From a virus, in IMG/VR virus record IMGVR_UViG_3300042340_000379, positions 62,001 through 126,000 of that record: a stretch of DNA of 64,000 nt; one strand, written 5' to 3'. Position numbers and translations under genes: made by a program. Below the pieces are notes generated by a model. It was not told the DNA's origin, searched no databases, and saw nothing but the letters and a program-made list of their open reading frames with translations. Every line of letters starts with the position of its first letter. The stretch's first letter is position 1. Positions 24,795 through 32,696 of this stretch are shown here, one piece after another.

Positions 24795-24860
24795 GCAGGA
24801 TTTCTCCAACTTAGTCAGAGGCTCAATCTCCCCAAGCGTTATAGTTTGGATCTGCCCGAC
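24716..24860 (-). ncRNA. Predicted omega/re-RNA of element 1
   Basis: TnpB proteins use an RNA from the element's right end followed by a guide from flanking DNA. Here the scaffold would overlap the tnpB 3' end, end at TCAA (24739-24736 on the minus strand), and the guide would be the next bases, 24735-24716 read on the minus strand. The 5' limit is approximate. Inference from family knowledge. Confidence 0.45.
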
Positions 24861-26045
24861 CCTACTTAATCCAAGTTTCAGGATGTTAATGGCTGCATTT
24901 ACGTCTCTATCTTCCATGTAGCCACAGTTAGGGCAAACGTGGGTTCTGACAGAGAGTGCTTTCTTAACTCTTGTTCCACAGTTAGAGCAATCTTGACTGG
25001 TATAGTGTGCGGGAACGGCGACAGCAATCTTTCCGTACTTACCAGCAAAATATTCTAACCATTTACGAAACGTTGACCATCCTGAATCACTAATCGACTT
25101 AGCTAGGTGGCGATTCTTAACCAACCCTTTCACATTCAAGTCTTCATAGGCGATCAAATCGTTAGATTGAACTAAACGCAGTGCCTTATTTTTAAGCCAC
25201 TCAACACGCTGCCTACTTACTCTTAAATGATTTAGGACGTACCGCTTTCTAGCTTTCTGATAGTTCTTGGATTGAGGTTTAGATCCTTTACGGAATTTCT
25301 TAGACTTTCTACGGTTGGCTCTATTCAACTGCTCCTCAGATTTGCGGTAAAACTTGGGGGATTCTACAAACTCGCCATTGCTAGTGGCGAAGAAGTATTT
25401 AATCCCTAAGTCAATCCCGACCGTGTTGTGGGTAGGCTCCGACTCTACTGTGCTGTCTGCCTGAATGCAGAATTGAACGTAGTAACCGTCAGCCCGCTTA
25501 ACCAAACGAACACGCTTGATCTGACTTTCATTATAGAAAGATAGATCATAGGTGCCAATTAAGCGTAACTCCCCAATATCAAAACCATCGGTAAACTTAA
25601 TCCGTTTTGGCTCAAGTAACTTCCATCCAGAGGTTTTGTATTCTACTGAACGTCCATTCTTTTTGAACTTAGGGAATCCTTTCTTACCCTTGGTTTTCTT
25701 TTTGCAGTTGTCATAGAACCGACTGATTGAACTCCAAGCCCTCTCAGCCGAAGCTTGCCGAGCCATAGAGTTGAGTTTTTTAGCAAACGGAAATTCCTCA
25801 GCTAACTCCTTGCAGAGTTTGTTGAGATCATATTTTCCTACTTTCTCATTATCCATCCAGTAACGAAGCGCTTTATTCCTCACGAATTGACTCGTGCGAA
25901 TGGCTTCGTCAATAGCTGACGATTGAGAAGGTTTTGTCCGTGCTTTGAACTCTAGTACAATCATATTCTTATGCTAACAGCTTCAGCATAAAATGACAAC
26001 AAAATAGCTAATTAACTAAGCCGTCCTAGAAGGACGGGGTTTTAG
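24736..26045 (-). mobile_element. TnpB-only IS200/IS605-type element 1
   Basis: Bounded by TCAA at the right end (TTGA on the plus strand, 24736-24739) and by TGGGT on the left flank (ACCCA at 26046-26050 on the plus strand). The right end has GAATCCCC...GGGGAGTGTCAA with a hairpin; the left end has the hairpin CCGTCC-TTCT-AGGACGG at about 26022-26038. No TnpA (Y1 transposase) gene is present, so movement needs TnpA in trans. It interrupts the gene at 24081. Elements 2 and 3 share the same end motifs. Confidence 0.85.
24774..25964 (-). CDS. tnpB: TnpB RNA-guided nuclease (intact)
   Basis: 396 residues. RuvC-type catalytic residues: Asp in VGIDLGIKYFF (about 187), Glu in IAYEDLNVKGL (about 272), Asp in EDRDVNAAINI (about 351). 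Four-cysteine zinc finger: CSNCGTRVKKAL then CPNCGYMEDRD. Basic N-terminal wedge region rich in Lys. TnpB cuts DNA matching its guide next to the transposon-associated motif and so helps the element keep its site after excision. All key residues are present, so it may be active. Its 3' end overlaps the plus-strand host gene by 21 bases. Confidence 0.93.
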   Translation of the reverse strand: MIVLEFKARTKPSQSSAIDEAIRTSQFVRNKALRYWMDNEKVGKYDLNKLCKELAEEFPFAKKLNSMARQASAERAWSSISRFYDNCKKKTKGKKGFPKFKKNGRSVEYKTSGWKLLEPKRIKFTDGFDIGELRLIGTYDLSFYNESQIKRVRLVKRADGYYVQFCIQADSTVESEPTHNTVGIDLGIKYFFATSNGEFVESPKFYRKSEEQLNRANRRKSKKFRKGSKPQSKNYQKARKRYVLNHLRVSRQRVEWLKNKALRLVQSNDLIAYEDLNVKGLVKNRHLAKSISDSGWSTFRKWLEYFAGKYGKIAVAVPAHYTSQDCSNCGTRVKKALSVRTHVCPNCGYMEDRDVNAAINILKLGLSRVGQIQTITLGEIEPLTKLEKSCLVKSGQ

Positions 26046-26091
26046 ACCCAGTTTTTTGATAAACTAGAAGGGTAGCATTCCACGCTCTTCT

Positions 26092-26313
26092 ATGTATGAC
26101 ATCTTGTTCAACTGGAAATCAGGAACCGTTAGATACAGACTCACAGAGCTTGTATTAGTTCCTGTTTCTGTTCTAGCGTGCGCTTTTATGGCGGGCTTAG
26201 TATTCTTTCTTGTCTATAAGCTAATTGGGCTTATCCTCAGCCTTTTTCTGGTCAGCCCAATTAGTCTCGCCATTATTATCTTCGGAGGAATTGTATGGAA
26301 AAAGACGGTGTAG
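26092..26313 (+). CDS. Small membrane protein, two transmembrane segments
   Basis: 73 residues; hydrophobic stretches at about 19-44 and 46-69 nearly fused (VPVSVLACAFMAGLVFFLVY, LILSLFLVSPISLAIIIFG). Overlaps the next gene by 19 bases. Unknown role. Confidence 0.6.
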   Translation: MYDILFNWKSGTVRYRLTELVLVPVSVLACAFMAGLVFFLVYKLIGLILSLFLVSPISLAIIIFGGIVWKKTV

Positions 26314-26570
26314 AAAAATATCCGCTTGGAGTCCTGGTTAAAGAGAATTTTCAGTGGGTATTTCACGTTGAGAATTCAGAGAACTATTATCTGTATTTAG
26401 AACTTCGTAAGGGCAGCGATGACATTCGAGTGACTCGAGTATGCACTCTTCGCAATCATGCTGGAGATACGATTTTAGATATTGGGTTTTATACATCCGA
26501 GAAATTCATTGAGTTATGTGAGCGGAATTGCTCAGGAAAACTTTTAGAAGGAGTCGAATTTTTCGGCTAA
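26295..26570 (+). CDS. Small hypothetical protein
   Basis: 91 residues, strand-rich (WVFHVENSENYYLYLELRKG, IRVTRVCTLRNHAGDTILDIGF). GGAGGAA before the start is a good ribosome binding site. Not recognised. Confidence 0.6.
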   Translation: MEKDGVEKYPLGVLVKENFQWVFHVENSENYYLYLELRKGSDDIRVTRVCTLRNHAGDTILDIGFYTSEKFIELCERNCSGKLLEGVEFFG

Positions 26571-26591
26571 GCAAACCCTACCTACTTACCC

Positions 26592-26732
26592 ATGTCCCTA
26601 CTTAATCAAAACTCCATGACAAACTACTGGTGGGACTGCCCCTCTTGTGGAACCACCAAAATCTCTTCTGTGCTTCACTCAGAAAATGGGGAGATTTTAG
26701 GAGCCACAATGTGCTGCCCCGAATGTTCTTAC
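26592..26732 (+). pseudogene. 5' part of a zinc-ribbon gene split by TnpB element 2
   Basis: 47 codons: MSLLNQNSMTNYWWDCPSCG then about 20 residues and CCPECSY, a CxxC...CxxC zinc ribbon. The open frame runs on into the element, but everything after 26732 is element DNA. It joins exactly in frame to 28220 if element 2 is removed, giving a 116-residue protein. As it stands the product would be the ribbon plus an element-encoded tail. Confidence 0.65.
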
Positions 26733-26860
26733 TTGATACTCCCCGCCCTAAAGAGACGTGGATTCTTGAGCAATCCAAATTTGGATTCTCAAAGGCGCAA
26801 TCAAAGCACCCCTACTGACTCCATCGAGGTTGACCCTCAACTTTGCCGCTACTTTTCTCA
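26713..26860 (-). ncRNA. Predicted omega/re-RNA of element 2
   Basis: Right-end hairpin and TCAA as in element 1; the guide would be 26732-26713 on the minus strand, matching the interrupted zinc-ribbon gene. Probably without a working partner because this tnpB is frameshifted. Approximate 5' limit. Confidence 0.4.
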
Positions 26861-28219
26861 GGATATTCGCCGCGCCATTGCAGTCAGCGTTGATCTTGAT
26901 GCCATCTTTAGATCGATACAGACCACGCTTAACCCGCTTACCAGACTCTTGCCACCCTTCGGGTTTTGCACCGAATGTAGGTAGTTCATCTTGGTCGATA
27001 AAGCTGGCTTTACTAGCGTAGCTTTCCTCAGTCTCGACAAAAACGATCCCGTACTGCTCACATAATTGAGCGATCCGATCCTTTAGTCGGCCTGTTGGGA
27101 TCTGGACAAACTTTTGATTTGTCTTGCTACCCAGGTTGATTCCTTGGCGCTGCCCCTGGTTCCAACCAAAAACAACAGAGCCGATCCTTTTCTCAATGCA
27201 ATGGTTGATCACAATCCGGGCTGTTTTATTTACAGCATCCCTAACTTGACGGTTTCTCTTCTCAGTAATCCCGGCTAGCTGCTTAGACCAAAAACCCTGT
27301 GGTTGATTTTCCTTAAGGATCGAAACCCTTTTGTTATACCACTGGTTCAAAGACTTTAAGTGCAGGCCATCCACAAAAAAGGACGTGCCCACATTGCTGA
27401 CACAAGTGATCCAGTTATTCAGACCTGGGTCAATCCCCAGCACGTTAGCGGGGTCTACGTCAGTCTTTACTGGCTCTACCTTATAGATCAATTCAAGGTA
27501 GAAAACACCATTCCTAGGCAAAATCCGATATTCCCGGATCGACTTAAAATCAAGGTTTGTGGGCATTGGCATATAGAAGGCGTCTAAGCCAAACCACGCT
27601 TTAACCTGACGACCCAGGGGGAACCGTAGACCTTCAGGCTTTAACTCAACGTCAGCCCCTGGGTAGGTGACTAAGTTTAACCCAGGCTTCCGGTAGTTTG
27701 GCAGCTTAGGCTTCTGAGAGACTGTCCCTTTTTCACGCCTTTTAGCAAACCGAAGAAGGACTTAAAAGACTCTGCTACTGTGGTCAAACATTGCTGGGAA
27801 ACGTGAGACTGCATCGCCTTAAAATGGGGGTTCCCTTTTAACTCACGGTGTAAATCAAACTTGGACGGAGCTTTACCTATCTTGAAGTAAAGTTGACGAG
27901 ACAAATAGGTACCACAGTTATGTAGCTTATTTGACTCCCCACAAAGAAACTCAAGGACTCCTTTTAGCTGGGGGTCTGGGTTGATTAAAACTTGCTGGCA
28001 TCCAAACATATTGTTTTATTCCCTCCTATCTCTTATAATAGCATAGTGTTATTACTTTAGGGGCACAATGCCAACAAAAAAACATCCTATCCCTGCTTAC
28101 CTAGATGATGCAGAATTTCAGATGCTAAGGAAGATCGCAGAAGACTGGGGCTGTAGCCTATCGGCAGCAATTAAGCGATTAATCCGGGAAGAAAGCCGTC
28201 CTGAAGGACGGGGCTTGTG
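26733..28219 (-). mobile_element. TnpB-only IS200/IS605-type element 2 (decayed)
   Basis: Right end TCAA at 26736-26733 (minus strand) preceded by GAATCC...GGGGAGTA; left end hairpin CCGTCC-TTC-AGGACGG at about 28197-28211 (plus-strand form GCCGTCCTGAAGGACGG), flank TGGGT (ACCCA at 28220-28224 on plus). Carries a frameshifted tnpB on minus and a small ribbon-helix-helix-like gene on plus. No tnpA. It splits the zinc-ribbon gene. Confidence 0.85.
26748..28009 (-). pseudogene. tnpB: Frameshifted tnpB of the rearranged-glutamate type
   Basis: The N-terminal part is read from 28009 to about 27720 (MFGCQQVLINPDPQLKGVL ... SFFGLLKGVKKG). Continuation is in another frame (VSQKPKLPNYRKPGLNLV, then LDFKSIREYR and LGIDPGLNNWITCVS) to 26748, so one indel near 27710-27730 breaks the gene. 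The usual RuvC-II Glu is replaced in VVFGWNQGQRQG; a Glu in VETEESYASKASF probably takes its place, as known for a subset of TnpBs. The second CxxC zinc finger is missing. The last Asp is in NADCNGAANI. Non-functional unless the shift is a sequencing error or programmed. Confidence 0.85.
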
Positions 28220-28220
28220 A
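28068..28220 (+). CDS. Small ribbon-helix-helix-like protein in TnpB element 2
   Basis: 50 residues (starts MPTKKHPIPAYLDDAEFQML, then IAEDWGCSLSAAIKRLIREE), the strand-helix-helix plan of CopG/Arc-type DNA-binding proteins. Divergent from the tnpB on the other strand, with TATAAT at about 28034. The last ten codons and the stop are made by the element's left-end hairpin, so a bound protein or transcription here would affect the transposon end. Similar small genes accompany TnpB in cyanobacterial elements as far as I recall; role unproved. Confidence 0.6.
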   Translation: MPTKKHPIPAYLDDAEFQMLRKIAEDWGCSLSAAIKRLIREESRPEGRGL

Positions 28221-28426
28221 CCCATTTATTTAGTGAGCTCACAATTCGGGAAGCTTTGAATATAGACAGGACTAAAGAAACATCAGCAGCCGTTGATAAA
28301 ATTCTCTCTCGCATAGTTGGAATGGGCACCTCTGTTGACACGCCCTTCCTCGAAATGCAAGAAGCAGATTATGATAAAGCCTGCTTAATAGCTGAGCATG
28401 TTCTAGAAGAAATGGAAATAAACTAA
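28220..28426 (+). pseudogene. 3' part of the zinc-ribbon gene split by TnpB element 2
   Basis: 68 codons from ACC at 28220 (THLFSELTIREALNIDRTKE ... HVLEEMEIN), in frame with 26592-26732 once element 2 is removed. A GTG at 28217, made by the element end, could let this half be translated alone as 69 residues. Helical; the tail overlaps the next gene by one base. Confidence 0.6.
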
Positions 28427-28758
28427 TGAAACTCAATGATCCCAAGCGCACAACCTGGCCTTATGAGTATGCTTATGGCCTTAATCGCAAAGCTTGTACA
28501 GACCCAACCCAGTTTAGCCATCACTCATATGACCTTCATAGATTAAAAGATAACCCTCTAGAGGCTCAAGCACTTCAGAAGTGGATTGAGATTAACAAAC
28601 GCTCAGATATTCTCGCCTACCTTCTTTCAGACAAAGTAAATGAAGCTCAACATGACAGGCTAAGCCAGCGCGATCTAGAAGTCGCCGCCACGCTTATGCA
28701 ATGGCTTGGCAGTCCTGTTGGGCAAGGATTCTTGCGTGACGCAGGGCTCAAAGACTAA
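28426..28758 (+). CDS. Hypothetical protein
   Basis: 110 residues, helical and charged (EAQALQKWIEINKRSDILAY, SQRDLEVAATLMQWLG). Starts on the last base of the previous stop codon (TAATG). Followed by a strong terminator. Not recognised. Confidence 0.65.
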   Translation: MKLNDPKRTTWPYEYAYGLNRKACTDPTQFSHHSYDLHRLKDNPLEAQALQKWIEINKRSDILAYLLSDKVNEAQHDRLSQRDLEVAATLMQWLGSPVGQGFLRDAGLKD

Positions 28759-28775
28759 CAAAACGTCACATCTTC

Positions 28776-28811
28776 AAAAAAGCCACCTCTGATTTCTAGA
28801 GGTGGCTTTTT
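28776..28811 (+). terminator. Strong intrinsic terminator
   Basis: AAAAAGCCACCTCT (28777-28790), loop GATTTCT, AGAGGTGGCTTTTT: 14-bp perfect stem with T-tract. Confidence 0.92.
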
Positions 28812-28813
28812 GC

Positions 28814-29240
28814 TAAACGGCTGAGAAAAATGGATAACAAGGCTGATAAGAATAGACATAGGAGGTTTAAGTTGAAACTTAGTCTATAGTTTAACCCACT
28901 TTTAAGTAAAGCAGTAAGTAACGCTTTAGTGATATCAACGTCAAGTGCCTAAAACTTATAGCTGACAAGACTTTCAAAATCAACATAATCCTCTGGTGCT
29001 ACCTGCGCAGTAGCACTAGGAAAACAAAAAACTTCTTAGCTTATAAAAGTTGAGAGCCGTGGAACCCTTGATGTGTCTACGTTCCAGCCTTATAAATATA
29101 AAAGGCAGTTCTAAACACAGGATAAGGATAGACAAAAATTCGTAGAAATTAGTAAAAATCTGCGCCTATTTAAGGAAATTTTTAAGTAAGGGGTTTTTCC
29201 TTAATGTTGGGCAGATGCTTGAAAAGGCAAGAGTGTAAGA
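28814..29240. other. Non-coding region rich in hairpins, upstream of the recombinase
   Basis: No open frame longer than a few dozen codons. It holds the hairpin GTGCTAC-CTGCGCA-GTAGCAC (28996-29016), a GGAAC...GTTCC pair near 29060-29095, GCCTT...AAAGGC near 29090-29110, and AAGGAAA...TTTCCTT at about 29174-29201. Candidates are a structured RNA, the promoter region of the following genes, or the phage attachment site, which is often next to the recombinase gene. None can be chosen from sequence alone. Confidence 0.4.
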
Positions 29241-29270
29241 TTGGAAAGAACATCTAGAGAAAAATCTCCT

Positions 29271-29582
29271 ATGCTATCCCTAGCCAAAGCGTTTGCAATC
29301 CTGAGCATTATGAACAACCTGAAAGGCGAATATGATAAAGCTATGAAAGATGGTGAGCTGACTTTTGAAGAGCTCAGTGACCTTATCATTGGTTTTATCG
29401 TCGGCCTTGCCAAAGCCCTTATGCCCAGCATGCCCGATCAAGTTGTTGCAAAGCTAGAGGCTCTTGTCGAATCTCTAGCAAATTCCAAAGAAAAAGTTGA
29501 AGCTCGAGTTATGGAAGTGACCGCAATTCTTGATAAAGCCGACGGGGTTTACGAGAAGTTTCAGGCCCAAGTTCGAGCCTAG
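29271..29582 (+). CDS. Small helical hypothetical protein
   Basis: 103 residues from the ATG at 29271 (MLSLAKAFAILSIMNNLKGE); a TTG ten codons earlier is less likely. Amphipathic helices (LSDLIIGFIVGLAKALMPSM, VVAKLEALVESLANSKEKVEA) suggest a helical bundle or membrane-associated protein. Not recognised. AAATCTGGTTTTACCAGA (a small hairpin) follows at about 29613. Confidence 0.65.
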   Translation: MLSLAKAFAILSIMNNLKGEYDKAMKDGELTFEELSDLIIGFIVGLAKALMPSMPDQVVAKLEALVESLANSKEKVEARVMEVTAILDKADGVYEKFQAQVRA

Positions 29583-29632
29583 CTTAAAGGCGGTCTCCTT
29601 AAGCAAATGCTAAAATCTGGTTTTACCAGAAC

Positions 29633-30976
29633 ATGGCAAGTAGTATTGAGGCCGACTTAAATCGGGCTAACGAACAGCTTAAATCAGAGAGGGTTTCCGT
29701 TAAGATTAAACGTCGCGGGAACGCTCTCTTTTTAGTTGGTACCCTCCCACCTAAACCTTCCTCTAAAAAACAAAAGCCTCACCAACAAGAAATCTCTCTC
29801 AAGAAACTTCAAGCAGAACACGCCAATATTCTTTACGCGCAAGAACAGGCCCGCCGAGTTGATAGAGACCTGAAGAACAGTAAGTTTGATTGGAGCGAAT
29901 ACTCTTCTAAAATCTATGCAGAAACCCACAAAACAATTGGGGTACTTCTAGAAGAGTTTAAAAAAGACTATTGGCAAATGCACCCAAAAGGTAAGACTAG
30001 CGAGATTAACTGGCATAGATCCTACTGGGCTTTCTTTAAAAAATTAGACTTAAAAGCAGAACTTAGCCTCAAAGAACTTATTAAAGTTATTGAGAAATAC
30101 GAGCCTGATACTCAGAGCCGGTCAAAGTGCTGCCAAAAATTTGTAAAGTTTGCTGAGTGGTGCGATCTACCTACGTCTGACATTAGAAAAATCCGCTCTC
30201 TAAAAGGAAAGTACGGAATCTCCAAAACTAGAAAAAGAAAAATCCTAACTGATCAACAAATTGTAGATCTTAGAGTTCAAATTCCTCCCGGCCCCCTGAG
30301 ATGGATGTTTGAAGTCTTAGTCGTGTGGGGACTTAGACCCCACGAGGTCTATGAGATTGATATGGAGAAACTTGCGGTAGAACGAGACGGCATTATAACA
30401 GTTTTTAGCCAAAAGACTAAACGGGAGCGCATTGTATCAGCCATTTACCCTGAATGGTTTAAGAGGTGGGAGTTGTGGAAAGGAATGCCACCTCCCACCA
30501 ACAGAGAAAGAGAAAAAGGCAAAACAGTTACTTACTACTTTAAGAAACTCAACCTCGAAATTTATCCTTATGATCTAAGGCATGCTTGGGCTGTTAGAGC
30601 TCTCTACTACCCAAAAATTGATGAGGCTCAAGCCGCCGCTCAGATGGGGCATTCTCTAAAAATCCACCAACAAGTTTACGAATACTGGATTACAGAGCAA
30701 CGAGCTCGAGCAGAACAACTTAAGAGAATGTACGGAGATGAAAAGATTGAGGTTCCTGACGACCCTCCAGAAGGAGATTACCGGCAAATTCGCCTTAAAG
30801 ACGACCCCCTTAACGCGGAACGCCACCCACAAAACTACTCTTTAATCCCATGCCCAAAGTGCGGGTCAAACTCAGTCATCTGGAATGGCTGGGCGATCAA
30901 CCAAGATAAACTTTATGGGCGCAGACAGAAATGCCAAGTATGTAATTTCATCAAGACGATCAAGCCCACAGCTTAG
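29633..30976 (+). CDS. Tyrosine recombinase/integrase with C-terminal zinc ribbon
   Basis: 447 residues. N-terminal SAM-like core-binding region at about 100-190. Catalytic domain: Arg I in VWGLRPHEVYEID (about 233), the beta-hairpin Lys in SQKTKRER, box II YPYDLRHAWA (about 312; the usual HxxR begins with His, here Tyr), MGHSLKIHQQVY (His/Trp-type position), and nucleophile Tyr near VYEYW (about 348-350). A zinc ribbon follows at about 406-440 (CPKCGSNSVIW ... CQVCNF), unusual for phage integrases. It would integrate or resolve phage or mobile DNA. Convergent with an HTH gene that could be its directionality factor. Confidence 0.85.
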   Translation: MASSIEADLNRANEQLKSERVSVKIKRRGNALFLVGTLPPKPSSKKQKPHQQEISLKKLQAEHANILYAQEQARRVDRDLKNSKFDWSEYSSKIYAETHKTIGVLLEEFKKDYWQMHPKGKTSEINWHRSYWAFFKKLDLKAELSLKELIKVIEKYEPDTQSRSKCCQKFVKFAEWCDLPTSDIRKIRSLKGKYGISKTRKRKILTDQQIVDLRVQIPPGPLRWMFEVLVVWGLRPHEVYEIDMEKLAVERDGIITVFSQKTKRERIVSAIYPEWFKRWELWKGMPPPTNREREKGKTVTYYFKKLNLEIYPYDLRHAWAVRALYYPKIDEAQAAAQMGHSLKIHQQVYEYWITEQRARAEQLKRMYGDEKIEVPDDPPEGDYRQIRLKDDPLNAERHPQNYSLIPCPKCGSNSVIWNGWAINQDKLYGRRQKCQVCNFIKTIKPTA

Positions 30977-31235
30977 CGCAAGCCTCTACGTTGTACTCGT
31001 AATGAGTATACTTTGGCAGCGGCTGACCGCGCTTGAATTTTGTACTATGCAAAATTCGGAAGTGAGTTCCGGGCTTTAGATACCCACTCTGCCGATAGGC
31101 TTTTAGGGTTGAAGGGCTGACTTTCAGCAGTTTCGCCGCCCGCCCAGGCTTCATCCAGCCAGCAGCCTGACCCGGCAGGTTGGCTTGGCTTAGTCTCTTA
31201 ACAAGCTCAACTAAAAATTCGTCGTTCGCTATCAT
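30960..31235 (-). CDS. Excisionase/MerR-like helix-turn-helix protein
   Basis: 91 residues with a winged-helix type HTH: KPGRAAKLLKVSPSTLKAYR followed by SGYLKPGTHFRIL, typical of excisionases and MerR-like proteins that contact DNA with the wing. Overlaps the recombinase 3' end by 17 bases, convergent, and is divergent from the DUF932 gene 24 bases away. A near-copy (one mismatch) of the phage palindrome lies inside the gene at 31039-31053. Best guess: recombination directionality factor. Confidence 0.65.
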   Translation of the reverse strand: MIANDEFLVELVKRLSQANLPGQAAGWMKPGRAAKLLKVSPSTLKAYRQSGYLKPGTHFRILHSTKFKRGQPLPKYTHYEYNVEACAKLWA

Positions 31236-31259
31236 TGTCCTTCTTAAGCTATTATTGAT

Positions 31260-32651
31260 ATGACCCTTTCACAAGATACTAACCCCATGTTTGACGACCA
31301 ACAAGCTACAAGCCCCGCTCTCACTTCCACTCCCTATGATGAAAATGGTCAACCTATTGGCTATCAATGGACTGGTGTAATTACCGGGGCCATGGTTCAC
31401 GGAGACCAAAGTGTTGTTAAAGGCTCAAAAACTTTACAGACCGAATCAACCGCCCTGCGCGACGAAACCAGCGCTACAGACATGAATCTGTACTACGGTC
31501 AAGAGCGGGACTTTATCGGCACCCCTATCGCAACTTCTGTGGATGAGCCAGATGCGGCCAAGTCTATCCTGAATGAAGCTGGCCTGAACTGGCCTGTTCA
31601 CACTCTTGATGGACTAACCGGCTCTTGGGAATACGCCAACAAGCGCGTACCTCGCCACGTCTACCGACTAGTTCCTGGCAAAATGGTCACTAGCGCTGGT
31701 CTACCTACTACTGACCCCGAACAAGCTGATCATGAGCGCTCAGGGAAAAAGCTATTCACTGTTGCGGTTAGTGATCGCTGGAAGCCTGTTCAAAACGATC
31801 GTCTGATTGAGGACATTGTCACCTTTGCCAAAGAGAGTAACACCCAAATCCAACGAGTGGGTACCCTAATGGACGAGACTAAAGTCTTCGCTGTGCTTGA
31901 CGTGGGTGAGGATTTTGTTCTGCGTAATGAAGACCGCACAACCGCAAAGATGATCGTCAGCAATACTCACTGTCCTGGTGGCTTAGACTTCCGTCTTATG
32001 GCCCTTCGCCAAGTTTGCAGCAATACGTTGGTGAACCCTGTTCGCTTGAAGACCAAGAAAATGACGCACGTAACCAACATTACGAGCACTCAAATTCTGG
32101 CTGTGATGCGGGCGATGCGCTCTGAGTTTGAAGGCTTCCATGTTGGAGCTGAACTTACCTCTCAGGTTCCCTCCACTCTTAGTTCGCTAGGCACCATGGC
32201 CAACTACCAAGACAAAGTCTTTAAGGTTCGAGCCTTTGCGCTGGAAAAGTTTGGCAGCAAGAACACTGATGGTACTCCCAAAGCTATGGCTGAACAGCCT
32301 GTATGGCTGCGTGAGATGATCAAAAACGACGAGCATCTTCTGGCCAGCATCGTTGCTATTGCAGCAGTGAAGAAAACCAGTCCCTCTCAATTTGAGCATG
32401 ACACTGAGTTTGAGAATCTCCCTCAAGCCTACAAAGACATCATGGGTCTTTACCAAAAAGAGACCCTCATCAGCAGCTTTAACACTGTCTGGGGAGCGGT
32501 AAACGGAGTGACCGGCTATGTCGATCACTTCTCTCGGACTCGCAACGGGTTGGAAGGCCACTACCAGTCCAACTGGTACGGGGCCAAAGCTGGTGCTAAA
32601 ATGGAAGCGTTCAAAACAGCCCAAACTGTTTCGGCTATGGTTCTAGCCTAG
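31260..32651 (+). CDS. DUF932 family phage/plasmid protein
   Basis: 463 residues. The middle and C-terminal parts match the DUF932 pattern: DRLIEDIVTFAKES, GTLMDETKVFAVLDVG, MIVSNTHCPGGLDFRLMALR with VCSNTLVNP, then HVTNITSTQILAVMRAM and a long helical tail. DUF932 proteins are common in phages and plasmids and are of unknown function, often near recombination or replication genes. The ATG at 31260 is used; another in frame is at 31287. Confidence 0.85.
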   Translation: MTLSQDTNPMFDDQQATSPALTSTPYDENGQPIGYQWTGVITGAMVHGDQSVVKGSKTLQTESTALRDETSATDMNLYYGQERDFIGTPIATSVDEPDAAKSILNEAGLNWPVHTLDGLTGSWEYANKRVPRHVYRLVPGKMVTSAGLPTTDPEQADHERSGKKLFTVAVSDRWKPVQNDRLIEDIVTFAKESNTQIQRVGTLMDETKVFAVLDVGEDFVLRNEDRTTAKMIVSNTHCPGGLDFRLMALRQVCSNTLVNPVRLKTKKMTHVTNITSTQILAVMRAMRSEFEGFHVGAELTSQVPSTLSSLGTMANYQDKVFKVRAFALEKFGSKNTDGTPKAMAEQPVWLREMIKNDEHLLASIVAIAAVKKTSPSQFEHDTEFENLPQAYKDIMGLYQKETLISSFNTVWGAVNGVTGYVDHFSRTRNGLEGHYQSNWYGAKAGAKMEAFKTAQTVSAMVLA

Positions 32652-32660
32652 GTTAATTTT

Positions 32661-32692
32661 GTATCGTACAAGAATTGATTCTTGTGCGATAC
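32661..32692 (+). repeat. Inverted repeat between DUF932 gene and tRNA
   Basis: GTATCGTACAAGAAT (32661-32675) and ATTCTTGTGCGATAC (32678-32692) with one G-U type mismatch: a 15-bp stem with almost no loop. No T-tract. It overlaps a one-mismatch copy of the phage palindrome (32658-32672). Could be an RNA processing hairpin before the tRNA or a protein-binding site. Confidence 0.6.
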
Positions 32693-32696
32693 TCAA

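Noticed and set aside
29201-29431. Minus-strand frame of 76 codons opposite the helical gene
   Set aside because: Antisense shadow of the better-supported plus-strand gene at 29271.
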